From NCBI RefSeq assembly GCF_000002235.5, contig NW_022145550.1, forward strand, positions 619,501 to 683,500: 64,000 bases of DNA. The letters run 5' to 3'. The DNA is from Strongylocentrotus purpuratus (lineage: Eukaryota; Echinodermata; Echinoidea; Camarodonta; Strongylocentrotidae). The stretch's first letter is position 1. Every line of letters starts with the position of its first letter. The translations under genes were made by a program, and so were the position numbers. Below, piece after piece: positions 1 through 11,701 of this stretch. The notes below the pieces were generated by a model. That model made no database searches. It had not been told where the DNA came from and saw only the letters and a list, made by a program, of their open reading frames with translations.

Positions 1-106
1 CATGCTATTTTTTCTTTGTTGAGGGGGGGGGGGTGTCCCCTTTAAAAAAGAGATGACAAGTCAATATTATGGAGTGAAGAAAAAAAAATAACATGGGTTT
101 ATATAA

Positions 107-183
107 AGGAGAAACTGAGACTCGAACCGAGTACATTGCATTGTGAAGTGATCACTTTTATCCACAAGACCATTTTGCCTCAC
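107..183 (-). repeat. tRNA-like module, type 2 (one per unit)
   Basis: Read on the minus strand, this has an A-box-like TGGTCTTGTGG followed by a B-box-like GGTTCGAGTCT at normal tRNA spacing. The anticodon stem does not pair well, so it is a degenerate tRNA-like sequence or a SINE-like head, not a clear tRNA gene. In the diverged copy at 35631-35710 the D stem (GTCT with AGAC) pairs perfectly, suggesting the array copies have drifted. Equivalent copies sit about 105 bp after the start of every unit. Confidence 0.5.
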
Positions 184-1443
184 CGTGATAACTGGTTCGC
201 TTTTGTTGTTAACACTTTCTGCATGCTAATGACTTACAAAATGTGCCGATTTACTGATTTGACGCTTTCGGGATGCATTATTATCATCATTTTTGTAGTC
301 CGATGTTGTCAAGATTGCCCGTATTTTTTTTCTTTCAGTTACTGATATTACTGATATAATAGTGAGGTTTTATGTTTATTTCATTTAATTTGCAAACTGC
401 TGACTTAAACTTAAAGTGATATGACAAGAGGCCACTGCCCTCACATAGTATAATGAATAGAACACGGGTCTATTCAATTCAGTATATGCTACGAATTCTA
501 TAACAGGGCACCAATGAATAGGGAAGCTTGGCTATTCGATTCTGTTTTCAATAGCTTGCACCTGCAATTTTTGAATAGTTACGTAACAAACTACTCAGCT
601 CTTTCTGACATGGCATCAATAATATTAGTGAATGAAAACAAACCTGACCCTCCCTTCATTGAGTGACTTTTGTTTGGTCAAATGCGAGGATTACCAAAGA
701 GGAGGTAATAATAGCATTCCTGACATTGCAACAATGACCGCGTTATTTTGATGCATTGTCCCTAAACCTACCGAAGAGGCTCTTTGTCCTTGTCTGGGAG
801 GACAAGCACTTTAGACTGGGGCTGTAGTCTGATTTCAAGAAAGGAAAACAATTTCGGGACAGTTCAAAATAATGCTTGGAAATGGAAATTCAAATGATAC
901 CGTTTTAAAAACCAGAAAGATATGGTTTGAGGACAAGAAGCAGGATGTAATTCATTGCTCGGCAATCTTGACTGTATTTAAACACGAGCATCCAATATAC
1001 CTGATATTTAATAGTACTGTACAATGTCAATTAAATAAAATAACTAAATAAACAAACAAATAATGGACCTCTTTAGCCAAGACTGTGGATTTTTATTGTT
1101 AAGCACTAAATGATTCTGCTCGGTCATACAGGCTAGGTGGGGGAATGCTTTCAATAGACTTCAATTTGAAAGGCCCTTTGTATCACTTCGTGCAAAATGA
1201 CATAGGGCACTTCTAATAAATTTATACGAGAAGTAAAACCCTGTTCATCATTGTTTTCGTGTTGCAAAGTTGTTTACAGACTGAAAAAGGGATAGTACGG
1301 GACTGTAGAGAGTGAATAAAACTAGGAAATTATAATTGCAAATGTAAAACAAACGTTGTAAACCTAGCAATAAGAGGCTCTTGAATGCAGTTTTTAAATG
1401 GACATGCTTTGGGGCTACCGCTACCGCCGCCAGGCTACGCTGT

Positions 1444-1749
1444 CGATTGCCAGCTAGCTGTCGATTGCCAGCTAGCTGTCGATTGCCAGCTAGCTGTCGA
1501 TTGCCAGCTAGCTGTCGATTGCCAGCTAGCTGTCGATTGCCAGCTAGCTGTCGATTGCCAGCTAGCTGTCGATTGCCAGCTAGCTGTCGATTGCCAGCTA
1601 GCTGTCGATTGCCAGCTAGCTGTCGATTGCCAGCTAGCTGTCGATTGCCAGCTAGCTGTCGATTGCCAGCTAGCTGTCGATTGCCAGCTAGCTGTCGATT
1701 GCCAGCTAGCTGTCGATTGCCAGCTAGCTGTCGATTGCCAGCTAGCTGT
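1444..1749. repeat. 18-bp minisatellite, 17 copies
   Basis: Seventeen perfect tandem copies of CGATTGCCAGCTAGCTGT. The monomer contains the palindrome CAGCTAGCTG. Because 18 is a multiple of three, most frames stay open, giving artefactual hexapeptide-repeat ORFs on both strands; I do not call any of them a gene. Confidence 0.98.
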
Positions 1750-2349
1750 CTAGATGGGACCCCCTGGCGATTATTTGGGGGGGGGGGGGTGATTTTTCGA
1801 GGCCAAACAAAAAATAGTGCTCTCTACCCCCCCCCCCCAAATAAAAATCCCAAGGCTCCCCTGTAGTTTTTTTCTACATTGCTCCCCCCCCCCCCCCGCA
1901 AAAGGTCCCTATTTTCTCATTGTTTTACATCAACAACAACAACAACATAATATTTATTATAAAACTCCAAAATTGGTTTGTTTTTTATAAAATAATATCT
2001 GCCCGGCAAAATATTTGAAGTAAGTATGTAGATTAAGATCATCAGACTTTATTACACTGATGAGGTGTATTGGGTTCTCTTCACTTGTCTCTTTCTGGCT
2101 CTCTTTCTCTTTCTCTCTCTCTCTCTCTCTCATTGGGACTGAAAAAGTATTGAATGTAATAATGTTTGATAAATAGATAAAACAGGATTCCTGTCCTTCT
2201 TGTACTTCGTAAATATAATACTTTACCTTGCTTACAAGTTAATTGCAAGCTCATTGTATAGATCAATTAAGAGAATAGCAATAAATATGGACTTTGAGTG
2301 AGATCAAAATGGGTTTGACATCAGTTTTTCTTTTCAAAGATTAAAAAAA

Positions 2350-2845
2350 AGCAACAGCTGGGTGTCGACCCGATACCTTCCAGTTACCAGGCGATTGCCT
2401 ACCCACTAGACTAAAGTGTCACATTGCTAATCTCCATGTTTTTTTTTCTTCATACTTATACTTATTGTTGTAGATGTAGCAAGAAAAAAAACGCAACAGC
2501 TGGGGTCGAACCCGATACCTTCCAGTTACCAGGCGATTGCCTACCCACTAGACTAAAGTGTCACATTGCTAATCTCCATGTTTTTTTTTTCATACTTATA
2601 CTTATTGTTGTAGATGTAGCAAAAAAAAAAACGCAACAGCTGGGGGTCGAACCCGATACCTTCCAGTTACCAGGCGATTGCCTACCCACTAGACTAAAGT
2701 GTCACATTGCTAATCTCCATGTTTTTTTTTCATACTTATACTTATTGTTGTAGATGTAGCAAAAGAAAAAAACGCAACAGCTGGGGGTCGAACCCGATAC
2801 CTTCCAGTTATCAGACGATTGCCTACCCACTAGACTAAGTGTCAC
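2350..2845 (-). repeat. Cluster of four tRNA-like modules, unit 1
   Basis: Four modules at about 140-bp spacing, all on the minus strand. Each has an A box (TAGTCTAGTGG), B box (GGGTTCGACCC) and a run of T directly after the last tRNA-like base, as in Pol III terminators. Module 1 and one other here have small differences in the B-box region. Confidence 0.75.
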
Positions 2846-4398
2846 ATTGCTAATCTTCATGTATTCTTCATACTTACACTAATTGTTGTAGATGTAGCAA
2901 AAGATGTTTTCTGACTAATTCAGAGAGTCGCTTGTTAAAGAAAGAGTATTACATGCTATTTTTTCTTTGTTGAGGGGGGGGGGGGTGTCCCCTTTAAAAA
3001 AGAGATGACAAGTCAATATTATGGAGTGAAGAAAAAAAAATAACATGGGTTTATATAAAGGAGAAACTGAGACTCGAACCGAGTACATTGCATTGTGAAT
3101 GTGATCACTTTTATCCACAAGACCATTTTGCCTCACCGTGATAACTGGTTCGCTTTTTGTTGTTAACACTTTCTGCATGCTAATGACTTTACAAAATGTG
3201 CCGATTTACTGATTTGACGCTTTCGGGATGCATTATTATCATCATTTTTGTAGTCCGATGTTGTCAAGATTGCCCGTATTTTTTTCTTTCAGTTACTGAT
3301 ATTACTGATATAATAGTGAGGTTTTATGTTTATTTCATTTAATTTGCAAACTGCTGACTTAAACTTAAAGTGATATGACAAGAGGCCACTGCCCTCACAT
3401 AGTATAATGAATAGAACACGGGTCTATTCAATTCAGTATATGCTACGAATTCTATAACAGGGCACCAATGAATAGGGAAGCTTGGCTATTCGATTCTGTT
3501 TTCAATAGCTTGCACCTGCAATTTTTGAATAGTTACGTAACAAACTACTCAGCTCTTTCTGACATGGCATCAATAATATTAGTGAATTGAAAACAAACCT
3601 GACCCTCCCTTCATTGAGTGACTTTTGTTTGGTCAAATGCGAGGATTACCAAAGAGGAGGTAATAATAGCATTCCTGACATTGCAACAATGACCGCGTTA
3701 TTTTGATGCATTGTCCCTAACCTACCGAAGAGGCTCTTTGTCCTTGTCTGGGAGGACAAGCACTTTAGACTGGGGCTGTAGTCTGATTTCAAGAAAGGAA
3801 AACAATTTCGGGACAGTTCAAAATAATGCTTGGAAATGGAAATTCAAATGATACCGTTTTAAAAACCAGAAAGATATGGTTTGAGGACAAGAAGCAGGAT
3901 GTAATTCATTGCTCGGCAATCTTGACTGTATTTAAAACAGAGCATCCAATATACCTGATATTTAATAGTACTGTACAATGTCAATTAAATAAAATAACTA
4001 AATAAACAAACAAATAATGGACCTCTTTAGCCAAGACTGTGGATTTTTATTGTTAAGCACTAAATGATTCTGCTCGGTCATACAGGCTAGGTGGGGGAAT
4101 GCTTTCAATAGACTTCAATTTGAAAGGCCCTTTGTATCACTTCGTGCAAAATGACATAGGGCACTTCTAATAAATTTATACGAGAAGTAAAACCCTGTTC
4201 ATCATTGTTTTCGTGTTGCAAAGTTGTTTACAGACTGAAAAAGGGATAGTACGGGACTGTAGAGAGTGAATAAAACTAGGAAATTATAATTGCAAATGTA
4301 AAACAACGTTGTAAACCTAGCAATAAGAGGCTCTTGAATGCAGTTTTTAAATGGACATGGCTTTGGGGCTACCCGCTACCGCCGCCAGGCTACGCTGT

Positions 4399-4703
4399 CG
4401 ATTGCCAGCTAGCTGTCGATTGCCAGCTAGCTGTCGATTGCCAGCTAGCTGTCGATTGCCAGCTAGCTGTCGATTGCCAGCTAGCTGTCGATTGCCAGCT
4501 AGCTGTCGATTGCCAGCTAGCTGTCGATTGCCAGCTAGCTGTCGATTGCCAGCTAGCTGTCGATTGCCAGCTAGCTGTCGATTGCCAGCTAGCTGTCGAT
4601 TGCCAGCTAGCTGTCGATTGCCAGCTAGCTGTCGATTGCCAGCTAGCTGTCGATTGCCAGCTAGCTGTCGATTGCCACTAGCTGTCGATTGCCAGCTAGC
4701 TGT
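4399..4703. repeat. 18-bp minisatellite, 17 copies
   Basis: Sixteen perfect copies and one shortened by a base near the 3' end, which breaks the reading frame that runs through the rest. Confidence 0.97.
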
Positions 4704-5301
4704 CTAGATGGGACCCCCCTGGCGATTAATGTGGGGGTGGGGGTTTGATTTTTCGAGGCCAAACAAAAAAATATGCCTCTCTACCCCCCCCCCCAAATAA
4801 AAATCCAAGGCTCCCCTGTAGTTTTTTTCTACATTGCTCCCCCCCCCCCCGCAAAAGGTCCCTATTTTCTCATTGTTTACATCAACAACAACAACAACAA
4901 TAATATTTATTATAAAACTCCAAAATTGGTTTGTTTTTATAATAATAATATCTGCCCGGCAAAATATTTGAAGTAAGTATGTAGATTAAGATCATCAGAC
5001 TTTATTACACTGATGAGGTGTATTGGTTTCTCTTCACTTGTCTCTTTCTGGCTCTCTTTCTCTTTCTCTCTCTCTCTCTCTCATTGGGACTGAAAAAGTA
5101 TTGAATGTAATAATGTTTGATAAATAGATAAAACAGGATTCCTGTCCTTCTTGTACTTCGTAAATATAATACTTTACCTTGCTTACAAGTTAATTGCAAG
5201 CTCATTGTATAGATCATTAAGAGAATAGCAATAAATATGGACTTTGAGTGAGATCAAATGGGTTTGACATCATTTTTTCTTTTTCAAAGATTAAAAAAAA
5301 A

Positions 5302-5374
5302 GCAACAGCTGGGTGTCGAACCCGATACCTTCCAGTTACCAGGCGATTGCCTACCCACTAGACTAAAGTGTCAC
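5302..5374 (-). tRNA. tRNA-Thr(GGT)-like sequence, unit 2 module 1
   Basis: On the minus strand this folds in part as a tRNA. The D stem pairs GTCT with AGGC around AGTGGGT. The loop CTGGTAA would present anticodon GGT (Thr). The T arm pairs GGG with CCC around TTCGACA. The acceptor ends GTGACAC and CTGTTGC can form six of seven pairs, two as wobbles, if a two-base shift is allowed. The anticodon stem is weak (two or three of five pairs). A run of nine T follows on the minus strand. A Pol III-transcribable tRNA relic or tRNA-like element is more likely than a working tRNA. Confidence 0.4.
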
Positions 5375-5444
5375 ATTGCTAATCTCCATGTTTTTTTTCT
5401 TCATACTTATACTTATTGTTGTAGATGTAGCAAAAGAAAAAAAC

Positions 5445-5517
5445 GCAACAGCTGGGGGTCGAACCCGATACCTTCCAGTTACCAGGCGATTGCCTACCCA
5501 CTAGACTAAAGTGTCAC
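5445..5517 (-). tRNA. tRNA-Thr(GGT)-like sequence, unit 2 module 2
   Basis: Same fold and anticodon-position GGT as module 1, followed on the minus strand by GTTTTTTTC, a good Pol III terminator. The T loop differs slightly (TTCGACC). Confidence 0.4.
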
Positions 5518-5586
5518 ATTGCTAATCTCCATGTTTTTTTTTTCATACTTATACTTATTGTTGTAGATGTAGCAAAAAGAAAAAAC

Positions 5587-5659
5587 GCAACAGCTGGGGG
5601 TCGAACCCGATACCTTCCAGTTACCAGGCGATTGCCTACCCACTAGACTAAAGTGTCAC
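5587..5659 (-). tRNA. tRNA-Thr(GGT)-like sequence, unit 2 module 3
   Basis: Near-identical to module 2 in A box, B box, loop CTGGTAA and T-run terminator. Confidence 0.4.
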
Positions 5660-5728
5660 ATTGCTAATCTCCATGTTTTTTTTTTCATACTTATACTTAT
5701 TGTTGTAGATGTAGCAAAAGAAAAAAAC

Positions 5729-5800
5729 GCAACAGCTGGGGGTCGAACCCGATACCTTCCAGTTATCAGACGATTGCCTACCCACTAGACTAAGTGTCAC
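5729..5800 (-). tRNA. tRNA-Ile(GAT)-like sequence, unit 2 module 4
   Basis: The last module of each cluster differs from the other three: the loop reads CTGATAA, so the anticodon position is GAT (Ile-type), and the flank continues into a distinct spacer without a long T run before the next unit. The anticodon stem is again weak, so the decoding identity is only formal. Confidence 0.35.
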
Positions 5801-7353
5801 ATTGCTAATCTTCATGTATTCTTCATACTTACACTAATTGTTGTAGATGTAGCAAAAGATGTTTTCTGACTAATTCAGAGAGTCGCTTGTTAAAGAAAGA
5901 GTATTACATGCTATTTTTTCTTTGTTGAGGGGGGGGGGGGGTGTCCCTTTTAAAAAGAGATGACAAGTCAATATTATGGAGTGAAGAAAAAAAAATAACA
6001 TGGGTTTATATAAAGGAGAAACTGAGACTCGAACCGAGTACATTGCATTGTGAAGTGATCACTTTTATCCACAAGACCATTTTGCCTCACCGTGATAACT
6101 GGTTCGCTTTTTGTTGTTAACACTTTCTGCATGCTAATGACTTTACAAAATGTGCCGATTTACTGATTTGACGCTTTCGGGATGCATTATTATCATCATT
6201 TTTGTAGTCCGATGTTGTCAAGATTGCCCGTATTTTTTTCTTTCAGTTACTGATATTACTGATATAATAGTGAGGTTTTATGTTTATTTCATTTAATTTG
6301 CAAACTGCTGACTTAAACTTAAAGTGATATGACAAGAGGCCACTGCCCTCACATAGTATAATGAATAGAACACGGGTCTATTCAATTCAGTATATGCTAC
6401 GAATTCTATAACAGGGCACCAATGAATAGGGAAGCTTGGCTATTCGATTCTGTTTTCAATAGCTTGCACCTGCAATTTTTGAATAGTTACGTAACAAACT
6501 ACTCAGCTCTTTCTGACATGGCATCAATAATATTAGTGAATTGAAAACAAACCTGACCCTCCCTTCATTGAGTGACTTTTGTTTGGTCAAATGCGAGGAT
6601 TACCAAAGAGGAGGTAATAATAGCATTCCTGACATTGCAACAATGACCGCGTTATTTTGATGCATTGTCCCTAAACCTACCGAAGAGGCTCTTTGTCCTT
6701 GTCTGGGAGGACAAGCACTTTAGACTGGGGCTGTAGTCTGATTTCAAGAAAGGAAAACAATTTCGGGACAGTTCAAAATAATGCTTGGAAATGGAAATTC
6801 AAATGATACCGTTTTAAAAACCAGAAAGATATGGTTTGAGGACAAGAAGCAGGATGTAATTCATTGCTCGGCAATCTTGACTGTATTTAAAACAGAGCAT
6901 CCAATATACCTGATATTTAATAGTACTGTACAATGTCAATTAAATAAAATAACTAAATAAACAAACAAATAATGGACCTCTTTAGCCAAGACTGTGGATT
7001 TTTATTGTTAAGCACTAAATGATTCTGCTCGGTCATACAGGCTAGGTGGGGGAATGCTTTCAATAGACTTAAATTTGAAAGGCCCTTTGTATCACTTCGT
7101 GCAAAATGACATAGGGCACTTCTAATAAATTTATACGAGAAGTAAAACCCTGTTCATCATTGTTTTCGTGTTGCAAAGTTGTTTACAGACTGAAAAAGGG
7201 ATAGTACGGGACTGTAGAGAGTGAATAAAACTAGGAAATTATAATTGCAAATGTAAAACAACGTTGTAAACCTAGCAATAAGAGGCTCTTGAATGCAGTT
7301 TTTAAATGGACATGGCTTTGGGGCTACCCGCTACCGCCGCCAGGCTACGCTGT

Positions 7354-7641
7354 CGATTGCCAGCTAGCTGTCGATTGCCAGCTAGCTGTCGATTGCCAGC
7401 TAGCTGTCGATTGCCAGCTAGCTGTCGATTGCCAGCTAGCTGTCGATTGCCAGCTAGCTGTCGATTGCCAGCTAGCTGTCGATTGCCAGCTAGCTGTCGA
7501 TTGCCAGCTAGCTGTCGATTGCCAGCTAGCTGTCGATTGCCAGCTAGCTGTCGATTGCCAGCTAGCTGTCGATTGCCAGCTAGCTGTCGATTGCCAGCTA
7601 GCTGTCGATTGCCAGCTAGCTGTCGATTGCCAGCTAGCTGT
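7354..7641. repeat. 18-bp minisatellite, 16 copies
   Basis: Sixteen perfect copies of CGATTGCCAGCTAGCTGT, then the exit sequence CTATATGGGACC in place of the usual CTAGATGGGACC. Confidence 0.98.
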
Positions 7642-8244
7642 CTATATGGGACCCCCCTGGCGATTAATGTGGGGGGGTGGTGATTTTTCGAGGGCCACAC
7701 AAAAAAATAGTGCTCTCTACCCCCCCCCCCACCCCAAATAAAAATCCAAGGCTCCCCTGTAGTTTTTTTTCTACATTGCTCCCCCCCCCCCGCAAAAGGT
7801 CCCTATTTTCTCATTGTTTTACATCAACAACAACAACAACAATAATATTTATTATAAAACTCCAAATTGGTTTGTTTTTATAAATAATAATATCTGCCCG
7901 GCAAAATATTTGAAGTAAGTATGTAGATTAAGATCATCAGACTTTATTACACTGATGAGGTGTATTGGGTTCTCTTCACTTGTCTCTTTCTGGCTCTCTT
8001 TCTCTTTCTCTCTCTCTCTCTCTCATTGGGACTGAAAAAGTATTGAATGTAATAATGTTTGATAAATAGATAAAACAGGATTCCTGTCCTTCTTGTACTT
8101 CGTAAATATAATACTTTACCTTGCTTACAAGTTAATTGCAAGCTCATTGTATAGATCAATTAAGAGAATAGCAATAAATATGGACTTTGAGTGAGATCAA
8201 AATGGGTTTGACATCAGTTTTTCTTTTTCAAAGATTAAAAAAAA

Positions 8245-8736
8245 GCAACAGCTGGGTGTCGAACCCGATACCTTCCAGTTACCAGGCGATTGCCTACCCA
8301 CTAGACTAAAGTGTCACATTGCTAATCTCCATGTTTTTTTTTCTTCATACTTATACTTATTGTTGTAGATGTAGCAAAAGAAAAAACGCAACAGCTGGGG
8401 GTCGAACCCGATACCTTCCAGTTACCAGGCGATTGCCTACCCACTAGACTAAAGTGTCACATTGCTAATCTCCATGTTTTTTTTTCATACTTATACTTAT
8501 TGTTGTAGATGTAGCAAAAGAAAAACGCAACAGCTGGGGGTCGAACCCGATACCTTCCAGTTACCAGGCGATTGCCTACCCACTAGACTAAAGTGTCACA
8601 TTGCTAATCTCCATGTTTTTTTTTCATACTTATACTTATTGTTGTAGATGTAGCAAAAGAAAAAAACGCAACAGCTGGGGTCGACCCGATACCTTCCAGT
8701 TATCAGACGATTGCCTACCCACTAGACTAAGTGTCA
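8245..8736 (-). repeat. Cluster of four tRNA-like modules, unit 3
   Basis: Three GGT-type modules and one terminal GAT-type module, minus strand, each with A and B boxes and, for the first three, a clear T-run terminator. Confidence 0.75.
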
Positions 8737-10287
8737 CATTGCTAATCTTCATGTATTCTTCATACTTACACTAATTGTTGTAGATGTAGCAAAAGATGTT
8801 TTCTGACTAATTCAGAGAGTCGCTTGTTAAAGAAAGAGTATTACATGCTATTTTTTCTTTGTTGAGGGGGGGGGGGGTGTCCCCTTTAAAAAAGAGATGA
8901 CAAGTCAATATTATGGAGTGAAGAAAAAAAAATAACATGGGTTTATATAAAGGAGAAACTGAGACTCGAACCGAGTACATTGCATTGTGAAGTGATCACT
9001 TTTATCCACAAGACCATTTTGCCTCACCGTGATAACTGGTTCGCTTTTTGTTGTTAACACTTTCTGCATGCTAATGACTTTACAAAATGTGCCGATTTAC
9101 TGATTTGACGCTTTCGGGATGCATTATTATCATCATTTTTGTAGTCCGATGTTGTCAAGATTGCCCGTATTTTTTTCTTTCAGTTACTGATATTACATGA
9201 TATAATAGTGAGGTTTTATGTTTATTTCATTTAATTTGCAAACTGCTGACTTAAACTTAAAGTGATATGACAAGAGGCCACTGCCCTCACATAGTATAAT
9301 GAATAGAACACGGGTCTATTCAATTCAGTATATGCTACGAATTCTATAACAGGGCACCAATGAATAGGGAAGCTTGGCTATTCGATTCTGTTTTCAATAG
9401 CTTGCACCTGCAATTTTTGAATAGTTACGTAACAAACTACTCAGCTCTTTCTGACATGGCATCAATAATATTAGTGAATTGAAAACAAACCTGACCCTCC
9501 CTTCATTGAGTGACTTTTGTTTGGTCAAATGCGAGGATTACCAAAGAGGAGGTAATAATAGCATTCCTGACATTGCAACAATGACCGCGTTATTTTGATG
9601 CATTGTCCCTAAACCTACCGAAGAGGCTCTTTGTCCTTGTCTGGGAGGACAAGCACTTTAGACTGGGGCTGTAGTCTGATTTCAAGAAAGGAAACAATTT
9701 CGGGACAGTTCAAAATAATGCTTGGAAATGGAAATTCAAATGATACCGTTTTAAAAACCAGAAAGATATGGTTTGAGGACAAGAGGGATGTAATTCATTG
9801 CTCGGCAATCTTGACTGTATTTAAAACAGAGCATCCAATATACCTGATATTTAATAGTACTGTACAATGTCAATTAAATAAAATAACTAAATAAACAAAC
9901 AAATAATGGACCTCTTTAGCCAAGACTGTGGATTTTTATTGTTGAGCACTAAATGATTCTGCTCGGTCATACAGGCTAGGTGGGGGAATGCTTTCAATAG
10001 ACTTAAATTTGAAAGGCCCTTTGTATCACTTCGTGCAAAATGACATAGGGCACTTCTAATAAATTTATACGAGAAGTAAAACCCTGTTCATCATTGTTTT
10101 CGTGTTGCAAAGTTGTTTACAGACTGAAAAAGGGATAGTACGGGACTGTAGAGAGTGAATAAAACTAGGAAATTATAATTGCAAATGTAAAACAACGTTG
10201 TAAACCTAGCAATAAGAGGCTCTTGAATGCAGTTTTTAAATGGACATGGCTTTGGGGCTACCCGCTACCGCCGCCAGGCTACGCTGT

Positions 10288-10605
10288 CGATTGCCAGCTA
10301 GCTGTCGATTGCCAGCTAGCTGTCGATTGCCAGCTAGCTGTCGATTGCCAGCTAGCTGTCGATTGCCAGCTAGCTGTCGATTGCCAGCTAGCTGTCGATT
10401 GCCAGCTAGCTGTCGATTGCCAGCTAGCTGTCGATTGCCCTAGCTGTCGATTGCAGCTAGCTGTCGATTGCCAGCTAGCTGTCGATTGCCAGCTAGCTGT
10501 CGATTGCCAGCTAGCTGTCGATTGCCAGCTAGCTGTCGATTGCCAGCTAGCTGTCTTGCCAGCTACTGTCGATTGCCAGCTAGCTGTCGATTGCCAGCTA
10601 GCTGT
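10288..10605. repeat. 18-bp minisatellite, about 18 copies, several degenerate
   Basis: Nine perfect copies, then copies with missing bases around 10440-10460 and 10555-10567. Confidence 0.95.
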
Positions 10606-11206
10606 CTAGATTGGACCCCCTGGCGATTATGTGGGGGGGGGGGTGATTTTTCCGAGGGCCAACAAAAAAATAGTGCTCTCTACCCCCCCCCCCCAAATAA
10701 AAATCCCAAGGCTCCCCTGTAGTTTTTTTCTACATTGCTCCCCCCCCCCCCCGCAAAAGGTCCCTATTTTCTCATTGTTTTACATCAACAACAACAACAA
10801 CAATAATATTTATTATAAAACTCCAAAATTGGTTTGTTTTTATAAATAATAATATCTGCCCGGCAAAATATTTGAAGTAAGTATGTAGATTAAGATCATC
10901 AGACTTTATTACACTGATGAGGTGTATTGGGTTCTCTTCACTTGTCTCTTTCTGGCTCTCTTTCTCTTTCTCTCTCTCTCTCTCTCATTGGGACTGAAAA
11001 AGTATTGAATGTAATAATGTTTGATAAATAGATAAAACAGGATTCCTGTCCTTCTTGTACTTCGTAAATATAATACTTTACCTTGCTTACAAGTTAATTG
11101 CAAGCTCATTGTATAGATCAATTAAGAGAATAGCAATAAATATGGACTTTGAGTGAGATCAAATGGGTTTGACATCAGTTTTTCTTTTTCAAAGATTAAA
11201 AAAAAA

Positions 11207-11701
11207 GCAACAGCTGGGTGTCGAACCCGATACCTTCCAGTTACCAGGCGATTGCCTACCCACTAGACTAAAGTGTCACATTGCTAATCTCCATGTTTTT
11301 TTTCTTCATACTTATACTTATTGTTGTAGATGTAGCAAAAGAAAAAACGCAACAGCTGGGGGTCGAACCCGATACCTTCCAGTTACCAGGCGATTGCCTA
11401 CCCACTAGACTAAAGTGTCACATTGCTAATCTCCATGTTTTTTTTTTCATACTTATACTTATTGTTGTAGATGTAGCAAAAGAAAAAAACGCAACAGCTG
11501 GGGGTCGACCCGATACCTTCCAGTTACCAGGCGATTGCCTACCCACTAGACTAAAGTGTCACATTGCTAATCTCCATGTTTTTTTTTCATACTTATACTT
11601 ATTGTTGTAGATGTAGCAAAAGAAAAAACGCAACAGCTGGGGGTCGAACCCGATACCTTCCAGTTATCAGACGATTGCCTACCCACTAGACTAAAGTGTC
11701 A
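11207..11701 (-). repeat. Cluster of four tRNA-like modules, unit 4
   Basis: Same three-plus-one arrangement as other units; here the fourth (GAT-type) module keeps the full ACTAAAGTG acceptor side like the other three. Confidence 0.75.

Larger units (their letters stand above)
1..2951. repeat. Macrosatellite unit 1 (reference anatomy)
   Basis: First of eleven complete head-to-tail units. I place the unit start at the motif CATGCTATTTTTTC, which recurs at each boundary. Order within the unit: a run of G followed by TGTCCCC (about 24-40); a minus-strand tRNA-like module (107-183); a conserved non-coding core with several short hairpins (about 190-1430); an 18-bp minisatellite (1444-1749); G and C runs (about 1775-1900); CAA repeats (about 1930-1948); a TC microsatellite (about 2095-2132); then four tRNA-like modules (about 2350-2845). 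No protein-coding gene is supported. This unit differs from later units by scattered single-base indels, mostly at homopolymers, which may be consensus errors. Confidence 0.95.
2952..5906. repeat. Macrosatellite unit 2
   Basis: 2955 bp, with the same order of parts as unit 1. The minisatellite lies at 4399-4703 and the tRNA-like cluster at 5302-5800. Several single-base differences from units 6-12 fall in homopolymers. Confidence 0.95.
5907..8843. repeat. Macrosatellite unit 3
   Basis: 2937 bp. Minisatellite at 7354-7641; tRNA-like cluster about 8245-8736. From this unit to unit 9 the core reads AGACTTAAATTT where units 1, 2 and 10-12 read AGACTTCAATTT, a useful marker for relating units. 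Confidence 0.95.

Noticed and set aside
1444-1749. CRISPR array
   Set aside because: The 18-bp monomers are directly adjacent without unique spacers, and the context is eukaryotic.
1381-1866. Open frames of 110-221 codons over each 18-bp minisatellite, on both strands (for example at 1381, 4334, 7289, 19035, 25003)
   Set aside because: An 18-bp period keeps nearly all frames open. The hexapeptide repeats show no codon bias, differ by frame, and flanks run into G or C homopolymers.
2081-2266. Recurrent 60-70-codon minus-strand frame in every unit
   Set aside because: It starts in non-coding spacer and ends in the TC microsatellite (Glu-Arg repeats). The conservation is that of the repeat unit.
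2350-2845. Functional tRNA gene array
   Set aside because: Acceptor and especially anticodon stems pair poorly and the acceptor needs a register shift. I keep the modules as tRNA-like only.
9631-9894. 87-codon frame in the core of unit 4
   Set aside because: It is present only because of indels special to unit 4; other units do not keep the frame.
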